Of a DNA stretch of 33,715 bases, positions 31,301 to 33,715 are shown in pieces (the stretch's first letter is position 1; every line of letters starts with the position of its first letter). Under the pieces are notes generated by a model. It had not been told where the DNA came from and made no database searches. It saw only the letters and a program-made list of their open reading frames with translations. The translations under genes were made by a program, and so were the position numbers. Where the stretch lies: assembly GCA_019648995.1 (NCBI GenBank), contig BLXT01002115.1, forward strand, positions 663,932 through 697,646, given 5' to 3'. Origin of the DNA: Plakobranchus ocellatus (Eukaryota > Mollusca > Gastropoda > Plakobranchidae).

Positions 31301-32445
31301 ATGCCACTAAAAAAAAAGCTGTACTTTTCACATACAGGGGAATAAATGCTGGGTTTAAAAAACCAAGTGTGTAGCAACATTACATGTCTTTGCAGCAAGT
31401 ACAAATGTAAATATAAAGCAAATAATGCTTGGACCAAGCATGGGACTCACATTACAGTAAATATAGTTCCATCAAAGTTCTGCCGGGACATCTTATTTTA
31501 TGATTCACTTCATAAATAGCCTTGGACAGAGAAAGTGACCTAGTTTTGAGATATATGACAGGTGGTGGTAGCTGGTATTGATTTTTTTATAAGCAAAATC
31601 TGTGTGACGCACACCTCTCATAAAAAAAAGCAATTTTGTCTGTTCAAGGAAAAACGGGACTATACAATGGATGAAGGTTGTAAAAAAAAGTGCTGAATGA
31701 AGCTGAGACCGATATACCCAAAACATAAAATACCGCAAGTGACAATACAAAAGTGGGAGTAAAAACCCAAGAAAAAAAAACACCCCAGATCAGGAATGTA
31801 AATTCCCTCTATTTTTAGAAAAATTACACAAATGCCATGTACCATTAAAAGTATTGACCCAATAAAAAATATAAAAAATTTGCGTAGGAGAGTACAATAA
31901 AAGAAGAAAGATATAAAAAAGCCTTATTAGAGGAAAAGGCAAAACGGGCTTAGATGAGAAAAAATGCAGAGCCGAGAAACACAATTTGTGATGCAAAAAT
32001 AAAAAGAGAAAAAAAATGCACACCAAATATTAAATACACAATTAATAGCAATTTTATATAAAATATATATATCATCCCAGTCGTAAGCAAAACCAAAATA
32101 CATGGCAAATTCACACAGTGTACATTTTTAGAACCTATATTTGAAGTTCTTTGTGAGATTTGAGAATATTCAAGAATAAATTAAAGTAAAAATCTTGGTT
32201 GGAATGTAAAATGTGACAATAAACGTTGAAAAATCTTCCAATCAAACAGATTGGTTGTAAAATATTTTTTCAAAAAGGACAATCTTTATGTGAACACTCA
32301 TTAAAAAAAAAAAAATATTGGTCATATGTTATTATGAAGTTTTACAATGAAATTAAAAAAAAAAAAAATTAGTAGTAAAGTATGACAAAGAGATACATGT
32401 AATTCTATCCCATCTCTCTTATGGTATCAGAAACAGTACAGATGG
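28365..32445. other. AT-rich stretch without recognised gene
   Basis: No gene is recognised. A small match to the SINE-B tail (GCTTGGACCAAGCATGGGAC) occurs at about 31428. Several minus-strand frames of 60-90 codons at 30829-32026 lack support. Confidence 0.45.
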
Positions 32446-32548
32446 AAATATAGAAATTGTATTCCTTCTTTGCAAGTGTAAATATAGAAATTGTATCCCT
32501 TCTTTGCAAGTGAAAATATAGAAATTGTATCCCACCTTTGCAAGTGTA
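32446..32548. repeat. 34-bp minisatellite, three units
   Basis: AAATATAGAAATTGTATCCC or a close variant starts at 32446, 32480 and 32514, each followed by CTTTGCAAGTG. The units are nearly identical, so it is young. Confidence 0.93.
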
Positions 32549-33010
32549 TTTGCAAAACCTCAAAGGCCTTCTGAGTAATCCTTGATCTACAATGTGCTAG
32601 ATGTCTAGATCTGATAGGTGGAATAGCTAGACTGAACATTAGAAGATTTCAGGATTGCAGAAAAGGGTAAAACTTTTGCTGAAATCTCACTCCTGTCTGA
32701 AGCGAACATAAACACACAGAGACAATAAACCACAGGCTTCAGAACTTGACAAACTGTCAGAATTGGTGAGACATTCAGCTCTTCCAGTTCCTCCTTGTGC
32801 AGATGTCTAAGCTTTTCACTCCATGAAATCATAAGATCTACAGTAATAATCAGTTTGTGATGGATTTGCCAAAAATATATGACACGTCTTTGCTGCATCA
32901 ATCGAAAAAGATCTTTGAACGCAGCTCTGTTGATACCAGTAGTTATAAGGCATCTACCAAAATAATTTTGTAATATCATATAAAATTTTGGGTGTCATAA
33001 CGAAACTCAC

Positions 33011-33154
33011 TTCCTTCCTCCTTGAGACTGTGATGGAGACGGCTACAGGTGCAGCTTGTGTAGATGAATAACGTTTCTGCCATTGAAAGTGACAGTAGGC
33101 ACCATCAACCTCGGTCACACCACAGTAAGTTACAACTTCTCTAGTTTTATCACT
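33011..33154 (-). CDS. Possible minus-strand exon with a strong donor site
   Basis: A minus-strand frame opens after a TAA at 33157-33155 and reads 48 codons to a good donor GAA|GTGAGT (intron starts at 33010). The peptide has two Cys and looks protein-like: VVTYCGVTEVDGAYCHFQWQ, then an APVAVSITV strand-like piece and a basic end. The 3' splice site is not clear, since the upstream AGs lack a pyrimidine tract, and no partner exon was found with confidence. I do not recognise a family. It may be chance. Confidence 0.22.
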
Positions 33155-33222
33155 TTAAGTTACAGCTCATGACTGAGAAGTTCACATGAAAGCCTGATTG
33201 TCTCATGCTACTTCTTTCTGGT

Positions 33223-33243
33223 GTATATATATATATATATATG
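33223..33243. repeat. TA dinucleotide microsatellite
   Basis: A short, pure (TA)n run. Confidence 0.9.
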
Positions 33244-33565
33244 CATAATAATCAAGTTTTTCACGGTAAAAAAGTAACATACATAATGTGCATGTAGAAT
33301 AAAAATAAAGCACACTGGTGACATAAGGCTACAGTAGTGAAATCTCTTAGAGAATCAAAACAAGGTCAACAAGTACAATAATGACAAATCTATATCCTCT
33401 CAAAAGTATTGCAATACATCAGCAACAGAATGGTCACTTTATACTGCAATACTACAAGCTCATCAATATTTTCTGGATACCCTGACAAATGGTAATAAGG
33501 TAAGTCGTGTCAAGACCAGTCATTATAAATTGCCTTATAATTGTGACTTGTTCCTGTGTTTGAGC

Positions 33566-33708
33566 ACATAAGCTGTCCACTACAAGATGATCTTAAGACT
33601 TTTCGGCCCAGGCCAGGGTGATGGTGTTAGACTCAAATTCAAACCCACAATGGAACTATCCTTCAGATTTCAGAGTGACATTGCTAGCTGTTGTACCACC
33701 AAGGCTTT
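33566..33708 (-). mobile_element. Old SINE-A copy, minus strand
   Basis: The reverse complement reads TTGGTGGTACAACAGCTAGC (A-box region), then GTGGGTTTGAATTTGAG (B-box region), CACCCTGGCCTG and AAGATCATCTTGTAGTGGAC, in the same order as SINE-A. It has many substitutions and is one of the oldest copies in the window. Confidence 0.65.
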
Positions 33709-33715
33709 TATGAAA

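Noticed and set aside
32605-32979. 124-codon minus-strand frame
   Set aside because: It is the longest ordinary-looking single frame of the right half, but it has a stop just upstream of its Met and no convincing splice sites. A frame of this length can arise by chance in a window of this size. I recognise no family.

Overview
This window looks like nuclear DNA of an invertebrate animal. It is AT-rich and full of microsatellites, tRNA-derived SINEs and small inverted-repeat elements, with one clearly recognisable host gene split into five coding exons by introns of 0.6-2.6 kb. The general look suits a mollusc or another lophotrochozoan, but that placement is an inference. No bacterial, phage or CRISPR features are present, and I saw no retrovirus-like or other capsid- or envelope-bearing element.

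Layout. Positions 1-414 (minus strand) hold a GC-rich open frame that runs off the left edge; it has a hydrophobic signal-like segment and may be the first coding exon of a secreted or membrane protein. Positions 586-9605 are a SINE-rich stretch: at least six copies or fragments of one tRNA-derived SINE (SINE-A), a head-to-head pair of a second SINE (SINE-B) forming a fold-back, two other tRNA-like elements, a 360-bp tandem dimer, a degenerate repeat family and many microsatellites. Positions 9684-10185 hold the C-terminal end of a decayed LINE, cut off by a 917-base assembly gap (10186-11102).

The central gene (coding span 14878-21406, plus strand) is RABAC1/PRAF1, the prenylated Rab acceptor 1. 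Five exons join in phase into a 194-residue protein close to the length and order of animal PRA1. Two of its exon-intron junctions (exons 2 and 4) lie inside local tandem duplications that copied the 5' splice site into the intron. Intron 4 holds a 921-bp TTAA-flanked inverted-repeat element and a second LINE fragment that carries a nested 62-bp TTAA element. A repeat of about 440 bp occurs once on each side of exon 1 in opposite orientations.

From 21.6 kb to the right edge the sequence is AT-rich with little recognisable content: two short tandem repeats, a 55-bp duplication, a third TTAA-type inverted-repeat element (27968-28360), a possible minus-strand exon (33011-33154) and an old SINE-A copy at the right edge. 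The genes do not form an operon or an evident pathway. The novelty here lies in repeat structure, not in a new multi-gene system.
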